From positions 4,174,001-4,238,000 of the forward strand of contig NC_087109.1 of NCBI RefSeq assembly GCF_963855985.1: DNA of 64,000 bases. The letters are read 5' to 3'. This DNA is from Ostrinia nubilalis. Taxonomy: Eukaryota; Arthropoda; Insecta; Lepidoptera; Crambidae. The notes under the pieces are model-generated. The model was given only the letters and a program-made list of their open reading frames with translations, was not told the DNA's origin and searched no databases. Shown here in pieces: positions 33,401-38,639 of the stretch; position 1 is the stretch's first letter; each line of letters starts with the position of its first letter. The position numbers and the translations under genes were made by a program.

Positions 33401-34004
33401 GCCGGATTGATGGCAGTGATGTGGCGGGCCGGATATGGAGACATTAAACCTTCATATTGAATTAAAATACAATATGAAAAAAAGGCATGCGATGTGGAAG
33501 TCATTGGGGGAGGCCTATGTTCAGCTGTGGACGTTCTGTGGCTGAAATTATAATGATGATGATGAGAAAAAGGTACGTCTTTGTTAAAACTGGAATAAGG
33601 TTGTGTTGTAAATTTTTAAGCACTTTAGGTGTCATATAACGCTGACTGTATGATGTATAGTTTTTTAAGTCAATAACTTTGAAAATAAATAATCCGAAGT
33701 TCCTGTAACCTGTATATGTGCCCTGAAAAGGGTCTATTCATATTAATAATAATGAATTTGAATTATCATAAATAGATTTATTGCAGTGTACATTAAGGTT
33801 TTCTTCGAATATTCACTTGTTTACTTCTATTTATCCCAAATTCATTCTCTCCTACAGGATAAATACATAATGAATTCCCCCGGAGGCGGTGGGTACGGGA
33901 GACCCGACGCCACTACCGGTGACGCACAAACTGACAAACAGTACAGCGAGTTCCTCGAGAGAGGCAGCGTTTACGAGTACAGGAGCGCGCAGGAGTCGGT
34001 ATAA
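305..34004 (+). CDS. OPLAH: 5-oxoprolinase (C-terminal 14 exons, 5' end outside window)
   Basis: This gene encodes the ATP-dependent cytosolic enzyme that opens 5-oxo-L-proline to L-glutamate in the gamma-glutamyl (glutathione) cycle. The coding exons are 305-449, 1742-1889, 2455-2567, 3450-3625, 19013-19110, 25544-25654, 26627-26760, 27226-27337, 27660-27791, 28337-28429, 29124-29259, 32297-32404, 33134-33231 and 33858-34004. They total 1751 nt, about 583 residues; the family is usually near 1290, so the ATP-binding hydantoinase-A part must lie to the left. All junctions are GT..AG and frame-continuous. In order the exons give [134 protein letters not shown] and SPGGGGYG, all hallmarks of the hydantoinase-B domain. 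No frameshift or stop is seen, so the gene looks intact although it spans at least 33.7 kb because of repeat-swollen introns 4 and 5. Confidence 0.95.
450..1741 (+). other. OPLAH intron, repeat-bearing
   Basis: There is no gene here. The intron contains a short SINE-tail-like piece (agacaggaggcaaa, about 510-535) and a 26-bp inverted repeat (992-1017 with 1710-1735) whose right arm abuts the splice acceptor. The stretch 1565-1700 is locally CpG-rich (gcgtgagcagcgtc...). Confidence 0.6.
1742..1889 (+). CDS. OPLAH: OPLAH exon
   Basis: Begins with one base completing an Arg codon and ends in phase 0 at caatatcag|gtaagg. It encodes [19 protein letters not shown] and [20 protein letters not shown], the most conserved opening block of hydantoinase B. 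Its acceptor tract (ttatattttgtgtgacag) is partly made of the right arm of an inverted repeat. Confidence 0.95.
2184..2336 (-). mobile_element. non-LTR retrotransposon 3' end, (GAAC)n-tail family
   Basis: Read on the - strand this is the extreme 3' end of a LINE ORF (WTDDL...EAF.QQWTSF type) ending in GAACGAACGA. The plus-strand copy at 37628-37866 shows the same text. It is truncated and non-functional. Confidence 0.75.
2455..2567 (+). CDS. OPLAH: OPLAH exon
   Basis: Starts in phase 0 after catttcag and ends two bases into a Gly codon at tatgg|gtgaga. It encodes [19 protein letters not shown] and [18 protein letters not shown], with the conserved [14 protein letters not shown] motif of hydantoinase B. 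Confidence 0.95.
2592..2774. mobile_element. foldback MITE, TIR CTTAGAGTAGGCGCACACCG
   Basis: The ends read cttagagtaggcgcacaccg and cggtgtgcgcctactcttaag as an inverted repeat. The inverted homology continues inward through the gttggccgatagtt stretches. It is about 183 bp, has no ORF, and is a typical non-autonomous DNA element. Confidence 0.8.
2840..3149 (+). mobile_element. mosaic of LINE 3'-end fragments
   Basis: 2840-2885 is a - strand fragment (gtccactgctgaacataggc). From about 2886 a + strand LINE tail reads through [15 protein letters not shown] with stops, and a second one starts near 3090 ([10 protein letters not shown]). That second tail is cut at 3149 by a MITE and resumes at 3366 (tgtaaatccttgggggaggc). 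Confidence 0.65.
3150..3365. mobile_element. foldback MITE A, copy 1
   Basis: This is a long imperfect palindrome. The ends ctatagtctggtctgcgag and agaccgggctttag are inverted, and inner arms tacccatccttatcgctcgc / gcgagcgataaggatgggta pair across a GC-rich loop. It sits inside a LINE tail. Further copies are at 25925, 30630 and 44687. Confidence 0.85.
3450..3625 (+). CDS. OPLAH: OPLAH exon carrying the GHHADIGG motif (array founder)
   Basis: The frame fixes the start after tgtcccaag: the previous exon leaves gg, and c completes Gly, giving [20 protein letters not shown]. The exon ends one base into a Gly codon at gttgaag|gtcagt, 176 nt in all. It carries [19 protein letters not shown], the invariant block of hydantoinase B. 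It is the only copy in the region with the 5' half fused intact to the 3' half; the 3' 126 nt (3500-3625) is what the downstream array repeats. Confidence 0.92.
3971..4029. mobile_element. solo terminal arm of MITE A
   Basis: aggatgggcagcttggggtc through ctcacggaccaggctttag matches one arm of the foldback MITE at 3150-3365. The other arm is absent. It lies in the tail of the first array unit; the other tail-B units I read lack it. Confidence 0.7.
4255..4380 (+). pseudogene. OPLAH exon-4 core copy 2
   Basis: 126 nt, open in the OPLAH frame. Differences from the founder are Gly to Ser (caagagagc), Gln to Glu near the end, and a last codon GAC with a GTTAGT donor. This is the most diverged full copy I read. 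Confidence 0.9.
4967..5092 (+). pseudogene. OPLAH exon-4 core copy 3
   Basis: 126 nt and identical to the founder core as far as I can read, with a GTCAGT donor. Two variants of the GTCAGAGTCAGGC tract follow its minisatellite. Confidence 0.9.
5761..5886 (+). pseudogene. OPLAH exon-4 core copy 4
   Basis: 126 nt, same sequence as copy 3. The stretch around this copy reappears almost unchanged around copy 9 (offset 4605 bp). Confidence 0.9.
6645..6770 (+). pseudogene. OPLAH exon-4 core copy 5
   Basis: 126 nt and intact. It is preceded by an extra module (gcatccacggtgaaagcact) that is shared with copies 10 and 15. Confidence 0.9.
7462..7587 (+). pseudogene. OPLAH exon-4 core copy 6
   Basis: 126 nt and intact. 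It is followed by a tail-B block (cacttgagtggagcattcat) rather than the GTCAGAGTCAGGC tract. Confidence 0.9.
8476..8503 (+). pseudogene. truncated exon-4 copy a
   Basis: Only the first ~28 nt (acatcggcggcctgacgccg...gctcgat) remain. It then runs directly into the gctcgatagatcgttgaata segment, so the junction falls on the shared 7-mer gctcgat. Confidence 0.88.
8859..8984 (+). pseudogene. OPLAH exon-4 core copy 7
   Basis: 126 nt with one synonymous change (cgggggcctg) and the Gln-to-Glu variant (gaggaggagctg) shared with copies 2, 12 and 15. Confidence 0.9.
9676..9801 (+). pseudogene. OPLAH exon-4 core copy 8
   Basis: 126 nt. A c-to-t change turns Ser into Leu (ggcttgatgccg). The sequence just downstream (from ~9829) matches the block after copy 2. 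Confidence 0.9.
10366..10491 (+). pseudogene. OPLAH exon-4 core copy 9
   Basis: 126 nt and identical to the founder core. It lies inside a long near-identical segmental copy of the 4.4-6.8 kb part of the array. Confidence 0.9.
11250..11375 (+). pseudogene. OPLAH exon-4 core copy 10
   Basis: 126 nt and intact. Its distance from copy 9 (884 bp) equals the copy 4 to copy 5 distance. Confidence 0.9.
12073..12198 (+). pseudogene. OPLAH exon-4 core copy 11
   Basis: 126 nt. ggcagcctg replaces ggcggcctg (Gly to Ser in the IGG motif). Confidence 0.9.
12802..12927 (+). pseudogene. OPLAH exon-4 core copy 12
   Basis: 126 nt with the Gln-to-Glu variant. It is followed by one of the longest minisatellite blocks and by four clean 16-bp GTCAGAGTCAGGCGCG repeats (13136-13205). 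Confidence 0.9.
13675..13797 (+). pseudogene. OPLAH exon-4 core copy 13 (one codon shorter)
   Basis: 123 nt: one codon (CAG) is deleted before CTGGTTGAAG, so the frame is kept. It has the same Gly-to-Ser change as copy 2. It is followed by a long minisatellite block and a tail-B segment. Confidence 0.9.
14618..14743 (+). pseudogene. OPLAH exon-4 core copy 14
   Basis: 126 nt and intact. Upstream it has gccgcggcg in place of gccttagcg. This removes a stop and leaves one open frame from 14536 through the core (THAKSTLVP...[12 protein letters not shown]). Confidence 0.9.
15576..15701 (+). pseudogene. OPLAH exon-4 core copy 15
   Basis: 126 nt with the Gln-to-Glu variant and donor GTCAGC instead of GTCAGT. 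Confidence 0.9.
16456..16475 (+). pseudogene. truncated exon-4 copy b
   Basis: Only acatcggcggcctgacgccg is left. It then joins atactggccggaacgaaac. The same junction recurs at 17818, so both derive from one deletion that was later duplicated. Confidence 0.85.
16801..16926 (+). pseudogene. OPLAH exon-4 core copy 16
   Basis: 126 nt and intact. It is followed by a minisatellite with several variant units (gcatacgtggggaatacgtg) and a tail-B block. Confidence 0.9.
17799..17818 (+). pseudogene. truncated exon-4 copy c, with uncorrupted GHHA codons
   Basis: Immediately upstream it reads cccccgggcaccacgcagac. It thus keeps the gggcaccac stretch of the authentic exon, which the full copies have replaced by gtcacac (2 nt shorter). 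It ends at the same junction as copy b. Confidence 0.8.
18131..18256 (+). pseudogene. OPLAH exon-4 core copy 17 (last)
   Basis: 126 nt and intact. Its minisatellite ends near 18430 and its tail B runs to about 18560. Beyond that lies a more diverged remnant of the same unit. Confidence 0.9.
18561..19012 (+). repeat. diverged right edge of the exon array
   Basis: Reads as a worn version of the tail-B unit (gttcatggggcctaagtggg, aatgctcttactactgtct, gcactcttgtgagcagcgcc) and ends at the pyrimidine tract and cag-like acceptor (ttcttctctctgtag) of the next true exon. Higher divergence at the array edge is expected if internal units are homogenised by unequal exchange. Confidence 0.75.
19013..19110 (+). 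CDS. OPLAH: OPLAH exon
   Basis: Starts with ga, which with the g left by the 3625 donor makes Gly, and ends in phase 0 at ccaaagg|gtaagt. It encodes [20 protein letters not shown] and [12 protein letters not shown]. The phase fits the founder exon directly, so all the array can be skipped. Confidence 0.95.
19151..19313. mobile_element. foldback MITE B, copy 1
   Basis: The inverted ends cagagtaaatacaaatgagt / actcatttgtatttactctg extend inward through aggtcatcttcatagaaacg. Second copy at 30917-31130. Confidence 0.85.
19401..19486. repeat. 86-bp palindromic hairpin element
   Basis: aataagcaaa...atatcatgcgatag pairs with ctatcgcatgatat...tttgcttatt. It sits within the left end of a larger inverted-repeat element and appears to split that element's terminal repeat. 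Confidence 0.7.
19644..20747 (+). repeat. left arm of ~1.1 kb inverted repeat
   Basis: From tatagtagggaatttagtgc (approximate start) through the G/C-run agccccccctgtggtagcag to actgacccta...ccccttga, this matches the reverse complement of 21717-22836 with scattered substitutions and small indels. Confidence 0.85.
20955..21590 (+). mobile_element. decayed LINE RNase H domain and C-terminus
   Basis: Frame-broken coding remains read [14 protein letters not shown], then [20 protein letters not shown] (the RNase H PGHxxxxxNERADxLA motif), then [20 protein letters not shown] and [10 protein letters not shown]. That is the order seen at the end of jockey/R1-type non-LTR retrotransposon ORF2 proteins. 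Several stops and frameshifts are present. It fills the loop between the two inverted arms. Confidence 0.72.
21717..22836 (-). repeat. right arm of ~1.1 kb inverted repeat
   Basis: Reverse-complement partner of 19644-20747: gaccctatacgcgaacccct in the left arm corresponds to ggggttcgcgtataggatca here, and aatttagtgcaa... to cactaaattccctactata at the far end. About 20 bp (ggtgagatgtaagtgcaaga) are present here but not in the left arm. Confidence 0.85.
22837..25119. other. intron DNA without recognisable gene
   Basis: AT-rich OPLAH intron sequence. Beyond the end of the composite element near 25019 and the small inverted repeat near 23.7-23.9 kb, I see nothing coding. Confidence 0.5.
25120..25243. 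mobile_element. MITE C, copy 1 (TIR ..GGCTGGGTTGCACCA)
   Basis: atggctggttgcaccaccta and taagatggtgcaaccaagcc are inverted, with tgacagatttttgacgtt internally. Other copies are at 61252, 62698 and 63293. Confidence 0.8.
25283..25504 (+). mobile_element. Helitron-like non-autonomous fragment
   Basis: Begins tctatactgatattataaag and ends cgaagtcgcgggcacagctagt, with a short GC hairpin just before CTAGT. This is the look of lepidopteran non-autonomous Helitrons. There is no Rep/helicase ORF. Confidence 0.5.
25544..25654 (+). CDS. OPLAH: OPLAH exon
   Basis: A 37-codon phase-0 exon (ttttcag|ggt ... aag|gtatat). It encodes [20 protein letters not shown] and [17 protein letters not shown]. It is closely flanked on both sides by Helitron-like fragments. 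Confidence 0.95.
25672..25914 (+). mobile_element. Helitron-like fragment with (TCTG)n
   Basis: atactaatattataaatgcg-type start, a tctgtctgtctgtctgtc microsatellite, and the end gcgggcgaagccgcgagcgg + aaagctagt, a hairpin followed by CTAGT. Confidence 0.5.
25925..26130. mobile_element. foldback MITE A, copy 2
   Basis: Begins ctatagtctggtccgtgagc and ends ctcacggaccgggctttag. The arms gtacccatccttatcgctcg / cgagcgataaggatgggta meet at a (GTGAGTGAGTGTG) loop. Confidence 0.87.
26627..26760 (+). CDS. OPLAH: OPLAH exon
   Basis: The acceptor is tttatctag and the donor ttcac|gtaaga. It starts in phase 0 and ends two bases into a Thr codon. It encodes [20 protein letters not shown] through QGSAVCDFT, the variable middle of hydantoinase B. 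Confidence 0.93.
26769..26873 (-). mobile_element. non-LTR retrotransposon 3' end, (TGA)n-tail family
   Basis: On the - strand it reads RW.QA..RAM.KVIGGGL / [12 protein letters not shown] text and ends in the tgaaatgaagatgatgatga microsatellite. It is a 3' fragment only and lies 8 bp inside the intron from the donor at 26761. Confidence 0.75.
27226..27337 (+). CDS. OPLAH: OPLAH exon
   Basis: The acceptor is gattttag and the donor aaccag|gtaaga. It encodes [20 protein letters not shown] then [17 protein letters not shown], with the GNLNAPRA signature. Confidence 0.95.
27338..27659 (+). other. OPLAH intron, nothing recognised
   Basis: 322 bp of AT-rich sequence. A gacaccctgtata piece near 27630 resembles the end of an ACAGGGTGTC-type transposon. 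Confidence 0.5.
27660..27791 (+). CDS. OPLAH: OPLAH exon
   Basis: A 44-codon phase-0 exon (ttccatag|ggc ... ttccag|gtaatc). It encodes [20 protein letters not shown] and [20 protein letters not shown]. Confidence 0.95.
28147..28270. mobile_element. short MITE-like inverted repeat
   Basis: taaagccggatttagtattt and aaactataaatctggcttta are imperfect inverted ends around about 80 bp. It is non-coding and lies in an OPLAH intron (27792-28336), where I see nothing else. Confidence 0.5.
28337..28429 (+). CDS. OPLAH: OPLAH exon
   Basis: A 31-codon phase-0 exon (atttccag|gtg ... ggtgct|gtgagt). It encodes [20 protein letters not shown] then [11 protein letters not shown], the QGCMNN and YYETVAGG motifs of hydantoinase B. 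Confidence 0.95.
28935..29096 (-). mobile_element. tRNA-derived SINE
   Basis: On the - strand it reads tggtgtagtggttcgaagcg (A-box like) and agcgggtttattcccgcaca (B-box like), with a tRNA-type spacing and an AT-rich tail toward 28935. It lies just upstream of the next OPLAH acceptor. Confidence 0.6.
29124..29259 (+). CDS. OPLAH: OPLAH exon with HMTNTRITD motif (founder of 455-bp array)
   Basis: The acceptor is gtgttgtag and the donor cgag|gttagt; 136 nt, starting in phase 0 and ending one base into a Gly codon. It encodes [20 protein letters not shown] through [11 protein letters not shown]. Its 3' part is repeated three more times downstream. Confidence 0.95.
29604..29714 (+). pseudogene. 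OPLAH exon-11 copy 1
   Basis: 111 nt from [17 protein letters not shown] to the GTTAGT donor, open in frame. An AG (cccgcgggag) lies at the left edge; a branch-site-like attaactgat lies about 30 nt upstream. Confidence 0.9.
30059..30169 (+). pseudogene. OPLAH exon-11 copy 2
   Basis: 111 nt, sequence as copy 1, same donor. Confidence 0.9.
30514..30624 (+). pseudogene. OPLAH exon-11 copy 3
   Basis: 111 nt with ctcgggaggccg in place of ctcgggcggccg. Its donor sequence (gttagta) is interrupted a few bases later by a MITE A insertion. Confidence 0.9.
30630..30843. mobile_element. foldback MITE A, copy 3 (empty site visible in sister units)
   Basis: Left junction gttagta|aagcccggtc, right junction accagacta|tacacta. 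The sister units read gttagtacacta without a gap, so the element went into a TA and duplicated it. Confidence 0.88.
30851..31210 (+). mobile_element. LINE fragment, MITE B copy 2 and a partial exon-11 copy
   Basis: A LINE piece (ctgataagaaggctcaaggt, [15 protein letters not shown]) is followed by MITE B at 30917-31130. A further degraded exon-11 fragment follows (31152-31206, ctactgaccgccttcagcct ... gaggttagta) that is shorter than the array copies. Confidence 0.7.
31216..31625 (+). mobile_element. non-LTR retrotransposon C-terminal fragment
   Basis: Frame-broken coding text [56 protein letters not shown], then [12 protein letters not shown] (a shifted copy of [10 protein letters not shown]). 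It is the usual end of a lepidopteran endonuclease/reverse-transcriptase ORF. The same source supplied the LINE part of the 455-bp units. Confidence 0.78.
31626..32296 (+). other. remainder of OPLAH intron 11
   Basis: AT-rich. The only structure I see is a long inverted repeat around 31955-32075 (tattgcaacaatatctattt pairs with aaatagatattgttgcaata; flanks aaaattatcacttcacggga / tcccgtgaagtgataatttt), probably a small MITE. Confidence 0.65.
32297..32404 (+). CDS. OPLAH: OPLAH exon
   Basis: The acceptor is gttgccag and the donor aatg|gtgagc. It encodes [20 protein letters not shown] then [16 protein letters not shown]. It links in frame to the 29259 donor, so the repeats between can be spliced out as one intron. 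Confidence 0.95.
32790..33086 (-). mobile_element. tRNA-derived SINE
   Basis: On the - strand the head is tRNA-like: gcctctgtggtctagtggca (A box), then ggtcccgggttcgattccca (B box). The body contains ctagccaccatcttacctaa and gaattgccgtgttccggcag, and the end gcttccaccttcggcctgat. It is oriented against OPLAH within an intron. The anticodon-loop region (ttcagac) is not in a clean tRNA context. Confidence 0.7.
33134..33231 (+). CDS. OPLAH: OPLAH exon
   Basis: The acceptor is ctttatag and the donor ccagga|gtaagt. It encodes [20 protein letters not shown] then [12 protein letters not shown]. It ends in phase 0. Confidence 0.95.
33276..33441. mobile_element. hAT-type MITE with 8-bp TSD
   Basis: The left end caggggtctccaaac is typical of hAT elements. 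The right end is ggccggatatggaga, lacking the last bases. The 8-bp cattaaac flanks both sides (33268-33275 and 33442-33449). Confidence 0.7.
33478..33556 (+). mobile_element. LINE 3' end, (GAT)n tail
   Basis: gatgtggaagtcattggggg (MWKSLGEAY) to ggctgaaattataatgatga. It is only the last ~80 bp of the element. Confidence 0.7.
33858..34004 (+). CDS. OPLAH: OPLAH last exon
   Basis: The acceptor is tctcctacag; 49 codons with a TAA at 34002-34004. It encodes [18 protein letters not shown] and ends [12 protein letters not shown], the conserved C-terminus. Candidate polyadenylation signals are ATTAAA at 34086 and AATAAA at 34250; neither can be decided from sequence alone, and the second may lie in a transposon. 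Confidence 0.95.
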   Translation, partial: DKYIMNSPGGGGYGRPDATTGDAQTDKQYSEFLERGSVYEYRSAQESV

Positions 34005-34141
34005 GTTTTTTTTTAAATCTACTAAGTTTTACTTTTATGCCAAATATTTTTTTAACTTGTTAAGTACATAAAATATTTTATAGATATTAAAATAGGGTAG
34101 AAAAACCCTTTATCAATAAGAACATAAGATTTTACAAAATA

Positions 34142-34260
34142 TACAGGGTGTCCCAGAATGGGTGAATCAAACTGCTAGGGGAGGTAGCTCTACTAATGTA
34201 CTATCCCTAAAAATATGAAAAAAAAAATTGAGTTCGGATTTTTGTTTTAAATAAAATGCT
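34142..34260. mobile_element. ACAGGGTGTCCC-type transposon end
   Basis: Begins acagggtgtcccagaatggg. This motif marks the ends of a common insect DNA-transposon/MITE group; no matching second end is seen nearby. Confidence 0.4.
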
Positions 34261-34324
34261 CTAAACTCTAAATCTACTCATTATTTTCAAAAGTTTGTTT
34301 ACAGATAAACGAAGCGATCATGTA

Positions 34325-34799
34325 CAGTCACGGAATGAAAAGGTTCGTCAGTTTTCAAATTGATTCCTTCAACGAATCGCGAGCACATATTACCTGTTGA
34401 AACTATGTTACAGAATAATCTCGAGTTAGAGAAAATAATCTTTAACTGTTCGTCAGTAAAGTTCAAAATTATTCAGATCAAAGTTGTTTGACGATTTATC
34501 TTGTCAAGAAGATTATTATGATTGATAAACTAAAACCTTCTTGTTGGTTCAACCTGCCATTATTATTTCTATTAAATAAAAAAAACTATTGTCAATTGGT
34601 CAATGTCATCATTGCATTGCACTGATGGGATAGAAAATTAAACAAGCAAAACCTTATTTGTTAGCAAACGTCATATTTATTTAAATGTTAGCAGCACTGT
34701 TTCTTGCACTGTTATGTTGGCAGGTTTGACTCTTACAGTACCTACCTAGTGCAAGCGAAAACCGACACTAAGGTGACGAACCTTTTCATTCTGCGACTG
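34325..34799. mobile_element. 475-bp MITE E, copy 1 (TA target)
   Basis: Inverted ends CAGTCACGGAATGAAAAGG... / ...CCTTTTCATTCTGCGACTG flanked by TA on each side, like Tc1/mariner insertions. It has no ORF. A near-identical copy in opposite orientation lies at 49773-50243. Confidence 0.85.
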
Positions 34800-34860
34800 T
34801 ACATAAAATATTTTACAGATATAAAATAGGGTAGAAAAGCCCTTTATCAATAAGTAGGTA

Positions 34861-34989
34861 CCATCGGCAACAGTTTTAAGTTTTAACTATCCATTGCCTG
34901 TCATGTCGTCTCGTTCTATCGCAAAGATTCGCCATTTGATGAGAGCGAGAGCAAAAACGGAAATGGATAGTTAACAGTGTGGCCGTGTG
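34861..34989. mobile_element. 129-bp MITE F, copy 1 (TA target)
   Basis: ccatcggcaacagttttaag ... ggaaatggatagttaacagt ... gtgtg, flanked by TA. The related copy at 46238-46365 interrupts a LINE. Confidence 0.75.
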
Positions 34990-36162
34990 TACATAAAATA
35001 TTTTACAAAATATAGAATAGGGTAGTGAAACCCTTTATGAAACAAATTAATAAAAAAAAACATTTGTCTATGGGTGCTATAATGTGTTTTTTTACCGTAT
35101 GTAAAATGAATATGATAATTTAATGAAATCAGTGAATTACATAATAAGAAAAACAAATAAAAATCATTATTGTTTGTTGATATTTATATTGGCTTATAAT
35201 AATTTAAGGCCATAATTGTTGAATATTTACATTATTTTATTATTATTTTTAATAACAATTGCATAACTTTGTGATAAATACAATAATAATCAATTTATAA
35301 AAATATAATTTTACAGTATGAAATATAAGTAGGGTAAACCGTATAGCTATTGCCCACTTAAAGATTTCAAACACATGAAGATAAAAAATTAAAGAAAGTA
35401 TTTTAATTATCGACCATTTATGACTTTTTTCTTATAACTCAATAAACTGTTAAACAGAATATTAACAGTTTTTAGTTAAAACTTACGTAACTTAGAAAAT
35501 ATTGAAATAAAGGACATTGTCAGAAACCGCCTAAAAAACCGCCCAAAAACATTAACCCATCATAATTATTTTCTATTTTTTTTAATACATTAAGCACCCT
35601 TTCATTCTAATGGACACTTAAGCATTGAAAAATTAAATAAATAAGTCTTTTAACGTTTATTCTATAATACTATTACAACTTCCGGACGTTTTGGTGCGTG
35701 GCATGGTCTAAAACCTATCAAGTTCCATAATTTTTGCCGATAAAATCTGTACGAGGCATTACCGTACTTTATTGCTGGGAGTCCATGTATAGTGATGTTC
35801 CTGCGGCCATCATAGACAATAAAATATCGATTTTGAAAATAAAATAAATCGATTAAACTGCTTTGAAGACTAGAGTTGCGTTAAAAGCTAAAAAGATATT
35901 GACAGTTTGACACTATTACAAGAAGATATCTAAAGTGTCCAACTGGTCGAAGGTCGTAAATAAAATAAAAATAATTAGGACCATAAACTGATATTCATGG
36001 TATCATAACTGTAAAAGTGTCAGAATCCGATGTTGAATCCAATGCCAGTTGAAGTGTGAGAAACATACCTATATATTTTTTTTTATGTGACAGGAGGCAA
36101 ATGAGCAGACGGATCACCTGATATCAACCTAGTATAGTTGCCAGTCTCTCATAATCTATGCC

Positions 36163-36343
36163 AATGAGGGTTTTCGCGATTGAAAAATCCGCCAGATGGC
36201 AATACGTAGACGTGAGGTCCAAATGCTGCATGATTGGTTATTTTTGACATGACATTGACAGATATCCACCAATCATGCAGCATTTGGACCTCGCGTCTAC
36301 GTATTGCCATCTCGCGGATTTTTCAATCGCGAAAACCCTCATT
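36163..36343. mobile_element. foldback MITE G
   Basis: Near-perfect palindrome: aatgagggttttcgcgattg ... ccaaatgctgcatgattggt against accaatcatgcagcatttgg ... caatcgcgaaaaccctcatt. A SINE-tail piece (gacaggaggcaaatgagcag) precedes it at 36090-36140. Confidence 0.88.
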
Positions 36344-37627
36344 CATAGCACATGTATAATAATAGACCAAATGAACTTTTATAGATTGTGAAAGAGAAGA
36401 TAAAGATTTTATTATTTTATTAAAATCTTGCCACGAGGTAGTTTTTCAGTAGAAACCAGGATTGGATAATCGCTACAGGCAAGTATCAGAACATTTTATA
36501 AATATTTTTAATCGATTATATCCATGTGAATCGTTTTAATAAATTGTCATTTTACTTTTTCAATTAAAACTTTTTCAATCCCTAGTCTTGTCAAACTGTC
36601 ATAATGTCAACAAATTATAAATGTCACGTCAGTTGACTCAATTTCAGTCTTCTGTGCGTTTATTGTATTTTTATTTCAATGAAATAGTGCTAAAGGGTTA
36701 GTACTAAAACTGAAAGCCTTTTTTCAGAAAGAAAACCAATGTGGTGCCCTTATTATTCATGCTGTTTGAAAGTTACAAGTCAGTGATACAGAGTTGCCGA
36801 CATTATAACTCCGTAGTGATACCATACCAAAGAAGAAGTTTTCCTAAACACTTGTGTTGTTTTTATATGTGATCGAATAAAAAGGATTAATTCTACTGCT
36901 CAAATGGAATAACTTATCCCAAGAGACCGAATATAAAAAAACCTCTCCATAGAAATTATCACCATCACGAGGATGTGAATTTTTTTGAGAATTTGATATT
37001 GGTCCTGTAAGAAAAGTAGTTGTATTTCAGTAGTAGAATCAACCCTTCTTGTTTCATCAGCAAGAGTAACTATAAAAACGCCCTGTAGGTAGGTATTATT
37101 AAGCTGAAGAGTTTGTTTAGTGTCAAAGACTGTCACACAGTGTAACTTAAATTGGCATATTATGATAATGAACATAAAAACTTAAATAAATATTTATGTT
37201 AATATTTTTTCTATTTATTTATTTTCCCAAAGCTTCACAGTGACAGCTGAAACAGCAATACTGTTAACAAAACAGTAAAACTAAACTTGGAACAAACTGT
37301 TACAAATATGAGGGGTTTAATATTTTACAAATTAAAATAAAACCGCATGTTGCTTTACTTTCTCGTATAGGTAATAAATGTAATTAATGGCTAGATTATT
37401 AATGTTACTTTGTTACCCTCAATAGTGAGGAAATCTTATAAAATGGTAACCCTGATTTTTATTGTCATTCAAGTGCTCTTTCTTCGCATAGGCTTCTGTG
37501 ATTTGGCCAAGGGCCACACACATTGCGATAACATTATGCGACATTGATTTGACAGCAGCGGAGTGAAGTCTTGCGACTATGCAAAATGATACCCTGTAAT
37601 CGTAGCGCATACAGACATAGACGGGGC

Positions 37628-37866
37628 GGGGCACATAGCTCGTAGAGCTGATGGCCGCTGGGGCAGGAAAGTTCTTGAGTGGCGACCACGAGCCGAAAGA
37701 CGTAGCGTGGGCAGGCCTCCCACTAGGTGGACCGACGATCTGGTGAAGGTCGCGGGAGGTGCCTGTATGCGAGCGGTGCAGGATCGGTCTTCGTGGAAAT
37801 CCTTGGGGGAGGCCTTTGTCCAGCAGTGGACGTCTTTTCGGCTGAAACGAACGAACGAACGATACG
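37628..37866 (+). mobile_element. LINE 3' end, (GAAC)n tail
   Basis: [19 protein letters not shown], then [20 protein letters not shown], then [15 protein letters not shown], ending in gaacgaacgaacg. It is open to the tail but only the last ~80 codons remain. Confidence 0.82.
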
Positions 37867-38049
37867 TATTACCACTATTTACCAGACATTACTATTTATT
37901 GCATACTCGCCGGATTACACGTATGAGCACGCGCGTAACAGCTTCGGCCTTGCATTATTATAAGATCTTGTTCCGCCCTTTTACGAACTTCCTCCGTGAG
38001 GATATCCCCGCCGAATTCTATGATGAACCTATCAAAAGTCATATTCTGC

Positions 38050-38205
38050 AATGTCAACCCACCACAAGGTGGACCGACGACCTGATAAAGGTAGCGGGAA
38101 GGCGCTGGATGCAGGCCGCTACCAACCGTGCGATGTGGAAGTCATTGGGGGAGGCCTATGTTCAGTAGTGGACGTCCTGTGGCTGAAATGATGATGATGA
38201 TGAAG
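38050..38205 (+). mobile_element. LINE 3' end, (GAT)n tail
   Basis: QPTTRWTDDLIKVAGRRWMQ then [17 protein letters not shown] and a TAG, followed by gtggctgaaatgatgatgat. It is a different tail type from the neighbouring 37628 fragment. Confidence 0.82.
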
Positions 38206-38639
38206 AAATGAATGAAAATGACAAATCTTCGAACGTGTATAATACCGTGCCAAAGTAATCATATAATTTTGGCACCTTAATAACTATTGCCGTTTTTGTT
38301 GTAAAGATCATGCAGCGCTACTTGCGGATATTATTGGAAAGAAAACTATGTGGGCTCTAGATCTGAAGCCGCTTTAACGAACACGAAGTGCTCATACAAT
38401 GCGGCGTATTTTCTTCCAGTCTTTAGTCAGGACTTTAGTCGAATTAAAACCCCGGTTGAACGTGATATAGCCGCACTAGAATACGATGCTTTTTTGCATA
38501 ATCGCAAGACTTCGTTCCGGTGTCGACCGAATGTTATCATGATGTATGTGGCCCAGGGGTTACCGTAGCCGCTAAGGTTTGAAACTTCTTGCTTAAAATA
38601 TTGTAGTCTTTGGCATAGACTACGATGGTAGTCATGGAG

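Larger units (their letters stand above)
34063..35040 (+). repeat. ~55-bp segment repeated three times with MITEs between
   Basis: gtacataaaatattttayag ... tagggtagaaaarccctttat occurs at about 34063-34120, 34799-34852 and 34989-35035. A 475-bp MITE ends exactly where the second copy starts, and a 129-bp element lies between the second and third. Confidence 0.75.

Noticed and set aside
37707..38168. A 153-codon ORF as a host gene
   Set aside because: It joins two separate LINE tails with different 3' microsatellites; it is transposon debris.
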